Shown: piece by piece, positions 1 through 5,766 of the stretch | Numbering within the stretch: position 1 is the stretch's first letter | Layout: each line of letters opens with the position of its first letter | Assembly (NCBI GenBank): GCA_038233815.1 | Contig: JBBSVE010000131.1 | Location: 1-8,433, forward strand | Reading direction: 5' to 3' | From: JBBSVE01 sp038233815 | Lineage (GTDB): Bacteria > Pseudomonadota > Alphaproteobacteria > Rhodobacterales > Rhodobacteraceae | Length of the DNA: 8,433 bases | Notes under the pieces: generated by a model | Seen by the model: only the letters and a program-made list of their open reading frames with translations | Database searches by the model: none | What the model was told of the DNA's origin: nothing | Made by a program: the position numbers and the translations under genes

Positions 1-716
1 ATCAGCATCGCCCAGACCTGAAAGGTCAGCATCGGCAGATAGGTTCCGGGTGCCACGAAGCCGGTGAAATGTCCCTGCACCGCACCGGCCAGCGCCATGA
101 TTGCCCCCCCCAGCGCGAACGCCTGCATCCGCAGCCGGACCGGCGACTTGCCCAGCGCCTCCGCCGCCACGTCATCCTCGCGCACTGCGCGGAGCGCGCG
201 GCCCCAAGGCGAGCGTTGAAGATGCTGGAGCAGCGCGTAGATCCCCGCCACCAGTGCGGCCACGAGTGCCAGGTTCGCCCCGTTGAATGCGAGCGCCCGG
301 CCCTGCAACGCGCCGAACGCGCGTGGCACGAAGGCCATGCCGAAGGTGCCTCCGGTAACGCTCTCGGCGTCGCGGAATACGAGGCCCAGCACCACCGCGA
401 CCCCGAAGGTGGTGATGGCGAGGTAGTCCGATCGCATCCGGATCGTCAGCGCCCCCACCGCCGCCGACAGGATCGCGCCCACGACCGCCGCGCCGAGCCA
501 GCCCACCGCGATGGGCAGCCCGAACCCGCCCAGCAGCGCCGGGCTCGGCGGTGTGGTGAGGATCGCCGAGGCATAGGCCCCGACCCCCACGAACCCCGCA
601 ACCCCGACGTTGAAGAGCCCGGTCTGCCCCCATTGCACGTTGAGGCCGAGGCAGATGATCGCATAGCTCAGCGCCGTGGTGAGGAAAAAGCTGGCGTAGG
701 ACAGCGTCTCGATCAT
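1..716 (-). CDS. livM: LivM-like ABC transporter permease, C-terminus cut by window edge
   Basis: This is a membrane-spanning permease subunit of a branched-chain amino acid type (HAAT) ABC importer. It forms the inner-membrane channel with LivH. The minus-strand frame is open from the ATG at 716-714 to the window edge: 238 codons of a family usually near 300-350 residues, so the C-terminal part lies to the left. The translation begins MIETLSYASFFLTTALSYAI and has several hydrophobic segments. It contains the LivM-typical VQWGQTGLFNVG stretch and a cytoplasmic coupling loop, GRALRAVREDDVAAEALG, that contacts the ATPases. The start is fixed by a 4-bp ATGA overlap with the livH stop. No Shine-Dalgarno sequence is visible, which suggests translational coupling. 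The coding strand carries a run of eight G (104-111 on the plus strand). Family assignment is firm; the transported substrate is unknown. Confidence 0.93.
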   Translation of the reverse strand, partial: MIETLSYASFFLTTALSYAIICLGLNVQWGQTGLFNVGVAGFVGVGAYASAILTTPPSPALLGGFGLPIAVGWLGAAVVGAILSAAVGALTIRMRSDYLAITTFGVAVVLGLVFRDAESVTGGTFGMAFVPRAFGALQGRALAFNGANLALVAALVAGIYALLQHLQRSPWGRALRAVREDDVAAEALGKSPVRLRMQAFALGGAIMALAGAVQGHFTGFVAPGTYLPMLTFQVWAML

Positions 717-1624
717 CGCGCGCGCGGCCCGAAACGGCCCGATGGCCGCACCGCGAGCACGAGGACGAGCACCGCAAAAGACACCGCCGCGCGCCATTCG
801 GCGCCCACGATCTGCACCGCAAAGGCCTCCGACAGCCCGATCACCAGCCCGCCGATCATCGCACCCGGCACCGACCCGATCCCGCCGAGGATGGCGGCCG
901 CGAACAAGGGCAGCAGCAGATCGAACCCCATCGTCGGGCGGATCTGGACCAGCAGGCCCGACGTCACCCCGGCAAGCGCCGCCATCGCCGCCCCGATGGC
1001 CCAGACGGTCCGCACAACGCGGGCCACGTCGACGCCGTAGATCCCGGCAAGGGCCGGATTCTCCGCCACCGCGCGCATTGCCCGCCCGGCCGCCGTGCGC
1101 GCGATCAGCAGATGCAGCCCCAGCACCGCCAGCGCGGTCAGTCCCAGCGCCAGCATCTGGTCGGGCGTCGCGCGCAGGCCCGGCCCGATCGGCTGCGCCA
1201 TCTGGAGCGTGCGGGTGAAATAGGCCGGGCGCGACGAGAAGATGAACTCCAGCGCGGCGCGAAGCGCGATCGATGCGCCGAACGAAGCCATCACGAGGAT
1301 GATCGCATCCGCGCCCCTCCGCCTCAGCCGGGAGAACAGGATGCGGTCGAGCACCAGCGCCAGTGCCACGGTCAGAAGGGCACCGCCCGCGAAGGCCAGC
1401 ACCAGCGACGCGCCGAAGCTGAACGGGCCGAGCGGGGCGGCAAGCCCCGGCAGCCCCGCAAGACCGCCCAGAAGCGCCAGCGTGAAATAAGCCCCCCATG
1501 CAATGAAATCGCCGTGGGTGAAGTTCGCGAACCGCAGGATGGAATAGGTGAGCGTCAGCCCGATGGCACCCAGCCCGATGGCCGATCCGGCGATCAGCCC
1601 GTCCACCAGCCCCTGCGGGTTCAT
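713..1624 (-). CDS. livH: LivH-like ABC transporter permease
   Basis: This is the second inner-membrane permease of the HAAT-type importer, 303 residues, close to the family norm of about 290-310. It begins MNPQGLVDGLIAGSAIGLGA and continues with the characteristic YSILRFANFTHGDFIAWGAY (residues 27-46). The cytoplasmic coupling loop GRAMRAVAENPALAGIYGV is at 180-198, and the conserved GGIGSVPGAMIGG is at 248-260. The same frame stays open upstream to 1714, but those 30 extra residues overlap livF and are charged and Trp-rich, unlike LivH. The ATG at 1624-1622 is therefore chosen, leaving 16 bp after the livF stop. The stop overlaps the livM start (ATGA). The gene sits third in a G-F-H-M cluster. 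Function is clear by family; substrate specificity comes mainly from the binding protein encoded at 5767-7020. Confidence 0.95.
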   Translation of the reverse strand: MNPQGLVDGLIAGSAIGLGAIGLTLTYSILRFANFTHGDFIAWGAYFTLALLGGLAGLPGLAAPLGPFSFGASLVLAFAGGALLTVALALVLDRILFSRLRRRGADAIILVMASFGASIALRAALEFIFSSRPAYFTRTLQMAQPIGPGLRATPDQMLALGLTALAVLGLHLLIARTAAGRAMRAVAENPALAGIYGVDVARVVRTVWAIGAAMAALAGVTSGLLVQIRPTMGFDLLLPLFAAAILGGIGSVPGAMIGGLVIGLSEAFAVQIVGAEWRAAVSFAVLVLVLAVRPSGRFGPRAR

Positions 1625-1640
1625 GTCCGGCCCCGCGCGG

Positions 1641-2360
1641 TCATGCAGCGGCCCCGTGCCCCAGAAAGAGCCGCCCCAGTCGGTCCCTGTCCAGCGCCGC
1701 CACCGGCCCGTCATGCGCCACGCGCCCGTCGACCAGCACCACCGCCCGGGAGGCGAGCGTCAGTGCCGCGCGGACGTTCTGCTCTACCACCAGCAGCGTG
1801 ACGCCGGTGTCCGCGATCCGGCGGAGCGTGGCGAACACCTCCGCCACCAGCTTTGGCGACAGGCCCGCCGACGGCTCGTCGAGAATGAGAAGCGAGGGCC
1901 GCGCCAGCAACGCCCGCGCGGCGGCAAGCATCTGGCGCTGACCGCCCGAGAGCGCGCCCGCCAGCCGGTTCGGCCGCGCGCCCAGATCGGGAAACATCGC
2001 GAACGTCTCCCCGATCCGCGCCGCTCGGTCGCTGCGCGTCAGACGGTCCGACGCGACCTCGAGGTTCTCCCGGATCGTGAGCCGCGTGAACACGTTCTCC
2101 GTCTGCGGCACGAAGCCGAGGCCCATGCGGCACAGCCGGTACGACGGCGCGCCCGTCACGTCCAGCCCGTCGATCCGCACCCGCCCCGCCAGCACGGGAA
2201 CGAGCCCCGCAACCGCCTTCACCAGCGTCGATTTTCCAGCGCCGTTGGGGCCGAGGATGGCGACCGTCTCGCCCGCTGCGACGCTCAGGTCGACGCCCTT
2301 CACGATCGGCAGGTCGGGCGCATAGCCCGCCTGGAGGCCGCTGAGCGCGAGTGCCGTCAC
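1641..2360 (-). CDS. livF: LivF-like ABC transporter ATP-binding protein
   Basis: This is one of two cytoplasmic ATPases that power the importer, 239 residues from a GTG start (family norm about 233-240). Visible motifs are Walker A GPNGAGKST at 37-45, Q-loop Gln86 in FVPQ, signature LSGGQ at 137-141, Walker B LLILDEP at 157-163, and the switch region LLVVEQN near 189-195. The Gln in place of the switch His is the usual LivF form. The frame is open upstream to 2471, but the 37 extra residues lie antisense-free inside livG and look unlike LivF. The GTG at 2360-2358 gives VTALALSGLQAGY, a normal N-terminus, and forms a GTGA overlap with the livG stop. The gene is translationally coupled to livG and followed 16 bp later by livH. 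The LivF rather than LivG assignment rests on the short, insert-free ATPase and the EQN motif. Confidence 0.94.
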   Translation of the reverse strand: MTALALSGLQAGYAPDLPIVKGVDLSVAAGETVAILGPNGAGKSTLVKAVAGLVPVLAGRVRIDGLDVTGAPSYRLCRMGLGFVPQTENVFTRLTIRENLEVASDRLTRSDRAARIGETFAMFPDLGARPNRLAGALSGGQRQMLAAARALLARPSLLILDEPSAGLSPKLVAEVFATLRRIADTGVTLLVVEQNVRAALTLASRAVVLVDGRVAHDGPVAALDRDRLGRLFLGHGAAA

Positions 2361-3142
2361 GCGGGCGCGCCTTCGAGATAGACGCCGATCACGTCGGGCC
2401 GCCGCACCACCTCGGCCGGCGTGCCGTGGGCCAGCGCACGGCCCGCCGCCATAACGATGACCCGGGGGCAAAGCCGGGCGATCAGGTCCATGTTGTGTTC
2501 GATCAGCAGGATCGCCACGCCGCCTGCGTTGATCGCGGCGATCCGGTCGATGATGAGGTCGAGGAGCGCGGGATTAACGCCGGCGCCCGGCTCGTCCAGC
2601 AGGATGACGCGCGGCTCCGCCATCATCACGCGGCCAAGCTCCAGCAGTTTGCGCTGACCGCCCGACAGCTCCCCGGCGGGCCGGTCGGCGAGCGGGGCGA
2701 GCGACAGGAAGGCGGCGATCTCGCGCGCCCGCGCCGTGATCGCGCGCTCATGCCGGCCGACCCGGCGCGGGGACAGGAGCGCGCGGATCATGCTTTCGCC
2801 GGGCTGGTCCTGTGCTGCGGTCAGCAGATTCTCCAGCACCGTCATGCGCGCGAAAGGGCGTGGGATCTGGAACGTCCGGCCCAGCCCCGCGCCGCACCGC
2901 GCCCGCGCGGGCAGGGGTGTGAGATCGCGGCCCCCGAGGTGGATCGTCCCGGCATCGGGCGCCACAGAGCCCGAGAGCAGATCGAAGAGCGTCGATTTCC
3001 CGGCCCCGTTCGGCCCGATCACGCCAAGGATGCCGCCCGCCTCCAGCCCGAGGGTCAGCTCGTCCACCGCCCGCACGCCGCCAAAGGACCGGACCAGCCC
3101 CCGCGCCTCAAGGATCGGGGCCGAGAGACCCTGTTGCGCCAC
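2357..3142 (-). CDS. livG: LivG-like ABC transporter ATP-binding protein
   Basis: This is the first gene of the leftward transporter operon and the second ATPase, 261 residues (LivG norm about 250-260). Motifs are Walker A GPNGAGKST at 43-51, Q-loop Gln92 in GRTFQIPRPF (a LivG hallmark), signature LSGGQ at 159-163, Walker B VILLDEP at 179-185, GAGVNP just after it, and switch His216 in LIEHNMDL. The C-terminal GTPAEVVRRPDVIGVYLEG matches the LivG-type tail. The start codon is GTG at 3142-3140; no earlier in-frame start was found nearby, and the first internal ATG (residue 100) falls after Walker A. Immediately upstream the coding strand reads a run of nine G, then CGGAAGCG, so the ribosome binding site is an unusual G-rich one. 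The gene is transcribed divergently from the GntR-type regulator, which is the likely controller. Confidence 0.94.
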   Translation of the reverse strand: MAQQGLSAPILEARGLVRSFGGVRAVDELTLGLEAGGILGVIGPNGAGKSTLFDLLSGSVAPDAGTIHLGGRDLTPLPARARCGAGLGRTFQIPRPFARMTVLENLLTAAQDQPGESMIRALLSPRRVGRHERAITARAREIAAFLSLAPLADRPAGELSGGQRKLLELGRVMMAEPRVILLDEPGAGVNPALLDLIIDRIAAINAGGVAILLIEHNMDLIARLCPRVIVMAAGRALAHGTPAEVVRRPDVIGVYLEGAPA

Positions 3143-3150
3143 CGCTTCCG

Positions 3151-3159
3151 CCCCCCCCC
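3151..3159. repeat. C9/G9 homopolymer in the livG leader
   Basis: Nine consecutive C on the plus strand (G9 in the livG mRNA sense) end about 8 nt upstream of the livG GTG start. The tract lies where a Shine-Dalgarno element would sit. A homopolymer this long is prone to slippage, and a change in length would alter the spacing of any G-rich ribosome binding site. Whether it varies is not visible from one sequence. Confidence 0.7.
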
Positions 3160-3176
3160 GCGCTTCCCAAGTTGAT

Positions 3177-3201
3177 GACTGATCAAGTCCGTTTACAGGA
3201 C
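3177..3201. promoter_or_regulatory. candidate regulator operator: two overlapping inverted repeats
   Basis: Two short perfect inverted repeats share bases. GACT-gatca-AGTC occupies 3177-3189. GTCC-gtttaca-GGAC occupies 3187-3201. They lie between the divergent livG and gntR-type genes, and the second covers the proposed -35 element of the regulator promoter. Autoregulating GntR/FCD proteins commonly bind such short palindromes in the intergenic region next to their own gene. The repeats are seen directly; the operator role is inferred. Four-base arms are short enough to arise by chance. Confidence 0.4.
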
Positions 3202-3220
3202 CATTCCGCCCTCCTAATGT
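3192..3220 (+). promoter_or_regulatory. candidate sigma-70-type promoter for the regulator operon
   Basis: TTTACA (3192-3197; 5 of 6 to TTGACA) is followed after exactly 17 bp by TAATGT (3215-3220; 3 of 6 to TATAAT). Transcription would begin around 3227, just ahead of the AGGGGGG ribosome binding site at 3232-3238. The element also forms a longer inverted repeat: TTTACA at 3192-3197 faces TGTAAA at 3218-3223. Read on the minus strand, the right-hand copy is itself a TTTACA -35-like box pointing toward livG, although no good -10 follows it. Confidence 0.5.
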
Positions 3221-3241
3221 AAAGTGGATGCAGGGGGGCAG

Positions 3242-3937
3242 ATGGCGATGGACGGACGGGGCGGCCTCAGACCGGTGGGGCGCGAGACGGTGCAGGACCG
3301 GATCTACCGGCAGCTCCGCGACGCGCTGATCCGCGGCGCGTTCGACGCGGGCGAAGGCTTCGTCGTGGCCGATATGGCAGAGCGCATGGACACAAGCTCG
3401 ATGCCCGTGCGCGAGGCGCTGGCCCGATTGGTGTCAGAGCGCGCGCTGGAGGCCTGCGCCAACCGCCGCGTCCGCGTGCCCCTCCTGACCCGCGCGCGTG
3501 CGGACGATCTGGCGCAGGCGCGGGTGCTGATCGAGGGCAGTCTCGTGCGGAAGGCGATGCCGCATCTGGGGCCGGACGATTTCGCGACCCTTCTGGATCT
3601 GACCGACGACTATGAGCGCGCGGACGGCCCGGCCACCTGCGCGCATCTGAACCATGCATTCCACTTCCACCTCTACGACCGCGCGGGCTCGGACGTCCTG
3701 CTCCCGATGGTGGAAAGCCTGTGGATGCAGGTCGGCCCCTACCTTCGGGCATCGGCGCGGCTCTTTTCCCCGGTGGGTGAGGCGGCGGCGACGTTCCATC
3801 ATCGCAACCTCGTCGCAGCTCTTCGGTCGGGCCACGTGGATCGGGCAGTGTTCGAACTCACGGCCGACATCCAGCAGACGTTCCGCATTCTTGCGCGCGC
3901 TCCCGTCGCCGACTGGCCTGCGCGGTCGGCCGCATGA
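3242..3937 (+). CDS. GntR-family transcriptional regulator, FCD-type
   Basis: This is a DNA-binding regulator, 231 residues from this start. The N-terminal winged helix covers about 12-80 and contains QDRIYRQLRDALIRGAF and TSSMPVREALARL, the GntR recognition-helix pattern. An all-helical FCD ligand-binding domain covers about 85-220. FCD proteins often hold a metal with Asp and three His. Aligned by eye, this one has N137, H141, H188 and D209, so two ligands may be substituted. The frame opens with GTG at 3224, but the predicted transcription start falls beyond it and AGGGGGG at 3232-3238 serves ATG 3242 or, with better spacing, ATG 3248. The stop overlaps the next gene in ATGA. It is divergent from livG and probably regulates both arms in response to a pathway metabolite. 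Confidence 0.92.
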   Translation: MAMDGRGGLRPVGRETVQDRIYRQLRDALIRGAFDAGEGFVVADMAERMDTSSMPVREALARLVSERALEACANRRVRVPLLTRARADDLAQARVLIEGSLVRKAMPHLGPDDFATLLDLTDDYERADGPATCAHLNHAFHFHLYDRAGSDVLLPMVESLWMQVGPYLRASARLFSPVGEAAATFHHRNLVAALRSGHVDRAVFELTADIQQTFRILARAPVADWPARSAA

Positions 3938-4272
3938 GCATGTTCGAGCTTTGGGACCTCCGGGTCGAGGTGGTGGCGCCGGAGGGGGCGACGCTCTGGT
4001 GCGGAGCCGCGCCGGGCGATCATTTCGAGCTCAGGGGCGAGATGCTTTACCTGCCGCCGGGGCAGGGGATCTCGATCTACTCGCTGGCCTCGGTTCTGCC
4101 GCTGCTTGCGGCCAAGCAACGCGCGCTCGATCCTGCCGACTGGATGGCCACGGACGCGGAGATCGCGTGCCCGGACCCGAACTGCTCCTCGCGCCTGCGA
4201 ATCACGCGGACGGGCAAGCGACGGTTCGACCATGGCGAGACGACGGCCGTTCCGATCGGGGCGAGCGGCTGA
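3934..4272 (+). CDS. TIGR04076-like small conserved protein
   Basis: This is a 112-residue soluble protein with no signal peptide or membrane segment. It resembles the TIGR04076 family of uncharacterised proteins, recognised from memory of the pattern: a beta-rich N-terminus (LWDLRVEVVAPEG), then CGAAPGDHFEL (23-33), LPPGQGISIYSLASVLPLL (40-58), and the Cys-pair motif ACPDPNCSSRLRITRTG (78-94). C79 and C84 form a C-x4-C pair and a third Cys lies at 23, so a metal or redox role is possible but not shown. It overlaps the regulator by ATGA at 3934-3937, and its TGA shares one base with the aldo/keto reductase ATG (TGATG). It is thus translationally locked between them. The biochemical function of the family is unknown to me. 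The conserved C-terminal half makes it a real gene. Confidence 0.85.
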   Translation: MSMFELWDLRVEVVAPEGATLWCGAAPGDHFELRGEMLYLPPGQGISIYSLASVLPLLAAKQRALDPADWMATDAEIACPDPNCSSRLRITRTGKRRFDHGETTAVPIGASG

Positions 4273-5309
4273 TGGAGATGGTGGACCTCGCACCCGGGCA
4301 CCGGATTTCGCGCGTCATAAAGGGCGGATGGCAGCTTGCGGGCGGTCACGGCGCGGTTGATGCGCGCGCCAGCATCGACGATATGGTGGCCTTTGCGGAT
4401 GCGGGCATCACGACCTTCGATTGCGCTGACATCTATACCGGGGTCGAGGATCTGATAGGCGCGTTCCGGCGGTCCTACCTGCAAAGTCATGGGCAAGCGG
4501 CGCTGGACCGCATCCGCGTGCACACGAAGTTCGTCCCCGATCTGGGCCGCCTCGCCAGCATCACCCGCGCGGAGGTGGCCCAAGCGGTGGAGACGTCGCT
4601 CCGCAGGCTCGGGCTCGAGCGGCTGCATCTGTTGCAATTCCACTGGTGGGACTATGAGGTCGACCGGCAGGTGGAGGTGGCAGGCTGGCTCTTCGATCTG
4701 CGGCGCGAGGGCAAGATCGCGCATCTGGGCGGCACCAATTTCGACACCGACCAGATGCGGCGGCTGCTCGACGCGGGCGTGCCGCTCGTTTCCATGCAGG
4801 TGCAATATTCGCTGATCGACGACCGGCCCGCGCGGGCGATGGCGGCGGCGGGGGTGCCGCTTTTGTGCTACGGCTCGGTGGCGGGGGGGCTGATCTCCGA
4901 ACGCTGGCTGGGCGTGCCGGAACCTGCAGCACCGTTCGAGAATCGCTCGCTCGCCAAATACCTGCTGATCGTGGCGGAGTTCGGCGGCTGGGCGCTGTTT
5001 CAGGATCTGCTGGTGGCGCTCGACCGGGTGGCGCGGCGTCACGGGTCCGACGTGGCCTCGGTCGCGGGGCGCATCGTGCTGGACCGGCCCGGGGTCGCCG
5101 CGCTGATCGTGGGCGCGCGCCACCGGGGCCATATCGCGCGCAACGCGGGCCTGCCGGACCTGACGCTGACCGACGCCGACCGCGCGGAGGTGGCGGCCGT
5201 GCTCGCCCGCGCCACGCCAGTGCCCGGAGATGTCTATGCGCTGGAACGCGACCGGACCGGCGCGCACGGGTCGGTGATGAAATACGACCTCAACGCTGCG
5301 GGGCACTGA
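4272..5309 (+). CDS. aldo/keto reductase
   Basis: This is an NAD(P)-dependent aldo/keto reductase, 345 residues, expected to fold as a TIM barrel and interconvert a carbonyl and an alcohol in the cytoplasm. The catalytic tetrad can be read as D50 and Y55 (TFDCADIY), K86 (VHTKF) and H124 (LLQFHWWDY). Further family features are REGKIAHLGGTNFDTDQM, the SMQVQYSLIDDRP stretch, LLCYGSVAGGLISERWLG, and a cofactor-side segment near ALIVGARHRGHIARN. The frame is open upstream to 3654, but ATG 4272 is chosen because it sits in a TGATG junction with the preceding stop and yields a normal AKR N-terminus (VIKGGWQLAGGHG). The FHWWDY and GGWALFQDLL motifs point to a subfamily that I recall also occurring in plants. 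The substrate is unknown. The stop overlaps the next start by one base. Confidence 0.92.
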   Translation: MEMVDLAPGHRISRVIKGGWQLAGGHGAVDARASIDDMVAFADAGITTFDCADIYTGVEDLIGAFRRSYLQSHGQAALDRIRVHTKFVPDLGRLASITRAEVAQAVETSLRRLGLERLHLLQFHWWDYEVDRQVEVAGWLFDLRREGKIAHLGGTNFDTDQMRRLLDAGVPLVSMQVQYSLIDDRPARAMAAAGVPLLCYGSVAGGLISERWLGVPEPAAPFENRSLAKYLLIVAEFGGWALFQDLLVALDRVARRHGSDVASVAGRIVLDRPGVAALIVGARHRGHIARNAGLPDLTLTDADRAEVAAVLARATPVPGDVYALERDRTGAHGSVMKYDLNAAGH

Positions 5310-5710
5310 TGGACCTGCTCGCCGCCGCAGAGGAGGAGGTCGTGGAGCGCCACCGCTTTTTCGTGCGCTGGTTCACGGGAAGCGCCCGGCAGGCCGAGAT
5401 GGTCCGCACGACCTGTCTTTTCGCACCTGACTTCCGCCTGATCGGCCCCGACGGGTCGGAGGCGGACGGACCCATGACGATGAACTATCTTGCCGGCCAG
5501 AAAGGCGTCAGGCCTGCGGATTTCGCCATCCGCATCGATATTCAGGATTCGCGCATGATCGGCACGCTGTCGGCACTGGTGCTCTATGACGAGCATCAGT
5601 CCGGCCACGGTCCGGCAACGACGCGCCGGTCCTCGGCGATCTTCAGCGCCGCCCCGGACATGCCGGAGGGCGTGCTCTGGCGGCATCTGCAGGAGACGTG
5701 GATCGCCTGA
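5309..5710 (+). CDS. NTF2/SnoaL-like small protein (DUF4440-type)
   Basis: This is a 133-residue cytoplasmic protein without signal peptide or transmembrane segment. The pattern fits the NTF2-like fold: an N-terminal helix (EEEVVERHRFFVRWFTG), then FAPDFRLIGPDGS (38-50), a central strand region (FAIRIDIQD, LSALVLYDEHQ), and the typical end TRRSSAIFSA...GVLWRHLQETWIA with long strands. NTF2-like and SnoaL proteins act as small enzymes, isomerases or binding partners, so no reaction can be assigned. It starts at ATG 5309 inside a TGATG overlap with the aldo/keto reductase stop, which implies coupled translation and a related role. The next gene follows after 56 bp with its own ribosome binding site. 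Gene reality is well supported by the overlap and conserved-looking C-terminus; the fold call is moderate. Confidence 0.8.
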   Translation: MDLLAAAEEEVVERHRFFVRWFTGSARQAEMVRTTCLFAPDFRLIGPDGSEADGPMTMNYLAGQKGVRPADFAIRIDIQDSRMIGTLSALVLYDEHQSGHGPATTRRSSAIFSAAPDMPEGVLWRHLQETWIA

Positions 5711-5730
5711 GGCCCCACCTCGAACACACC

Positions 5731-5746
5731 GGGACGGAACCGTCCC
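5731..5746 (+). other. perfect hairpin upstream of the binding-protein gene
   Basis: GGGACGGAACCGTCCC has 7-base complementary arms around AA. As RNA it gives a 6-bp GC-rich stem with a GAAC tetraloop. It sits 21 bp after the NTF2-like stop and ends 7 bp before the AAGGAG ribosome binding site. No U-run follows; the next bases are C-rich, so an intrinsic terminator is unlikely. A role in RNA processing, mRNA 5'-end stabilisation for a highly expressed binding protein, or protein binding is possible. Confidence 0.65.
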
Positions 5747-5753
5747 CCCCACC

Positions 5754-5759
5754 AAGGAG
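5754..5759 (+). promoter_or_regulatory. strong ribosome binding site of the binding-protein gene
   Basis: AAGGAG lies 7 bp ahead of ATG 5767. It fixes that start against the longer open frame beginning at 5698. It is the best Shine-Dalgarno match in the plus-strand operon, whose preceding genes depend on stop-start overlaps. This fits a periplasmic binding protein being made in excess over its transporter. Confidence 0.85.
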
Positions 5760-5766
5760 AGCAGCG

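Noticed and set aside
104..111. Run of eight C (G8 in livM) as a contingency locus or frameshift
   Set aside because: The livM frame is intact through it and the encoded Leu-Gly-Gly-Ala is normal for this region. It is probably just GC-rich codon use.
69..1040. 323-codon plus-strand open frame
   Set aside because: It is antisense to livM and livH, is very rich in Arg, Pro and His, and has no domain pattern. It is a GC-rich shadow.
3654..4271. Upstream extension of the aldo/keto reductase frame
   Set aside because: It overlaps the regulator and the TIGR04076-like gene in another frame, and the composition does not look like protein. The TGATG junction at 4270-4274 gives the start.
4077..5306. 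409-codon minus-strand open frame opposite the aldo/keto reductase
   Set aside because: It is low-complexity, Arg/His-rich and has no recognisable fold. The plus strand encodes a complete aldo/keto reductase with its catalytic tetrad.
5731..5750. Hairpin as a rho-independent terminator
   Set aside because: A run of C, not T, follows the stem, and the downstream gene appears to belong to the same operon.
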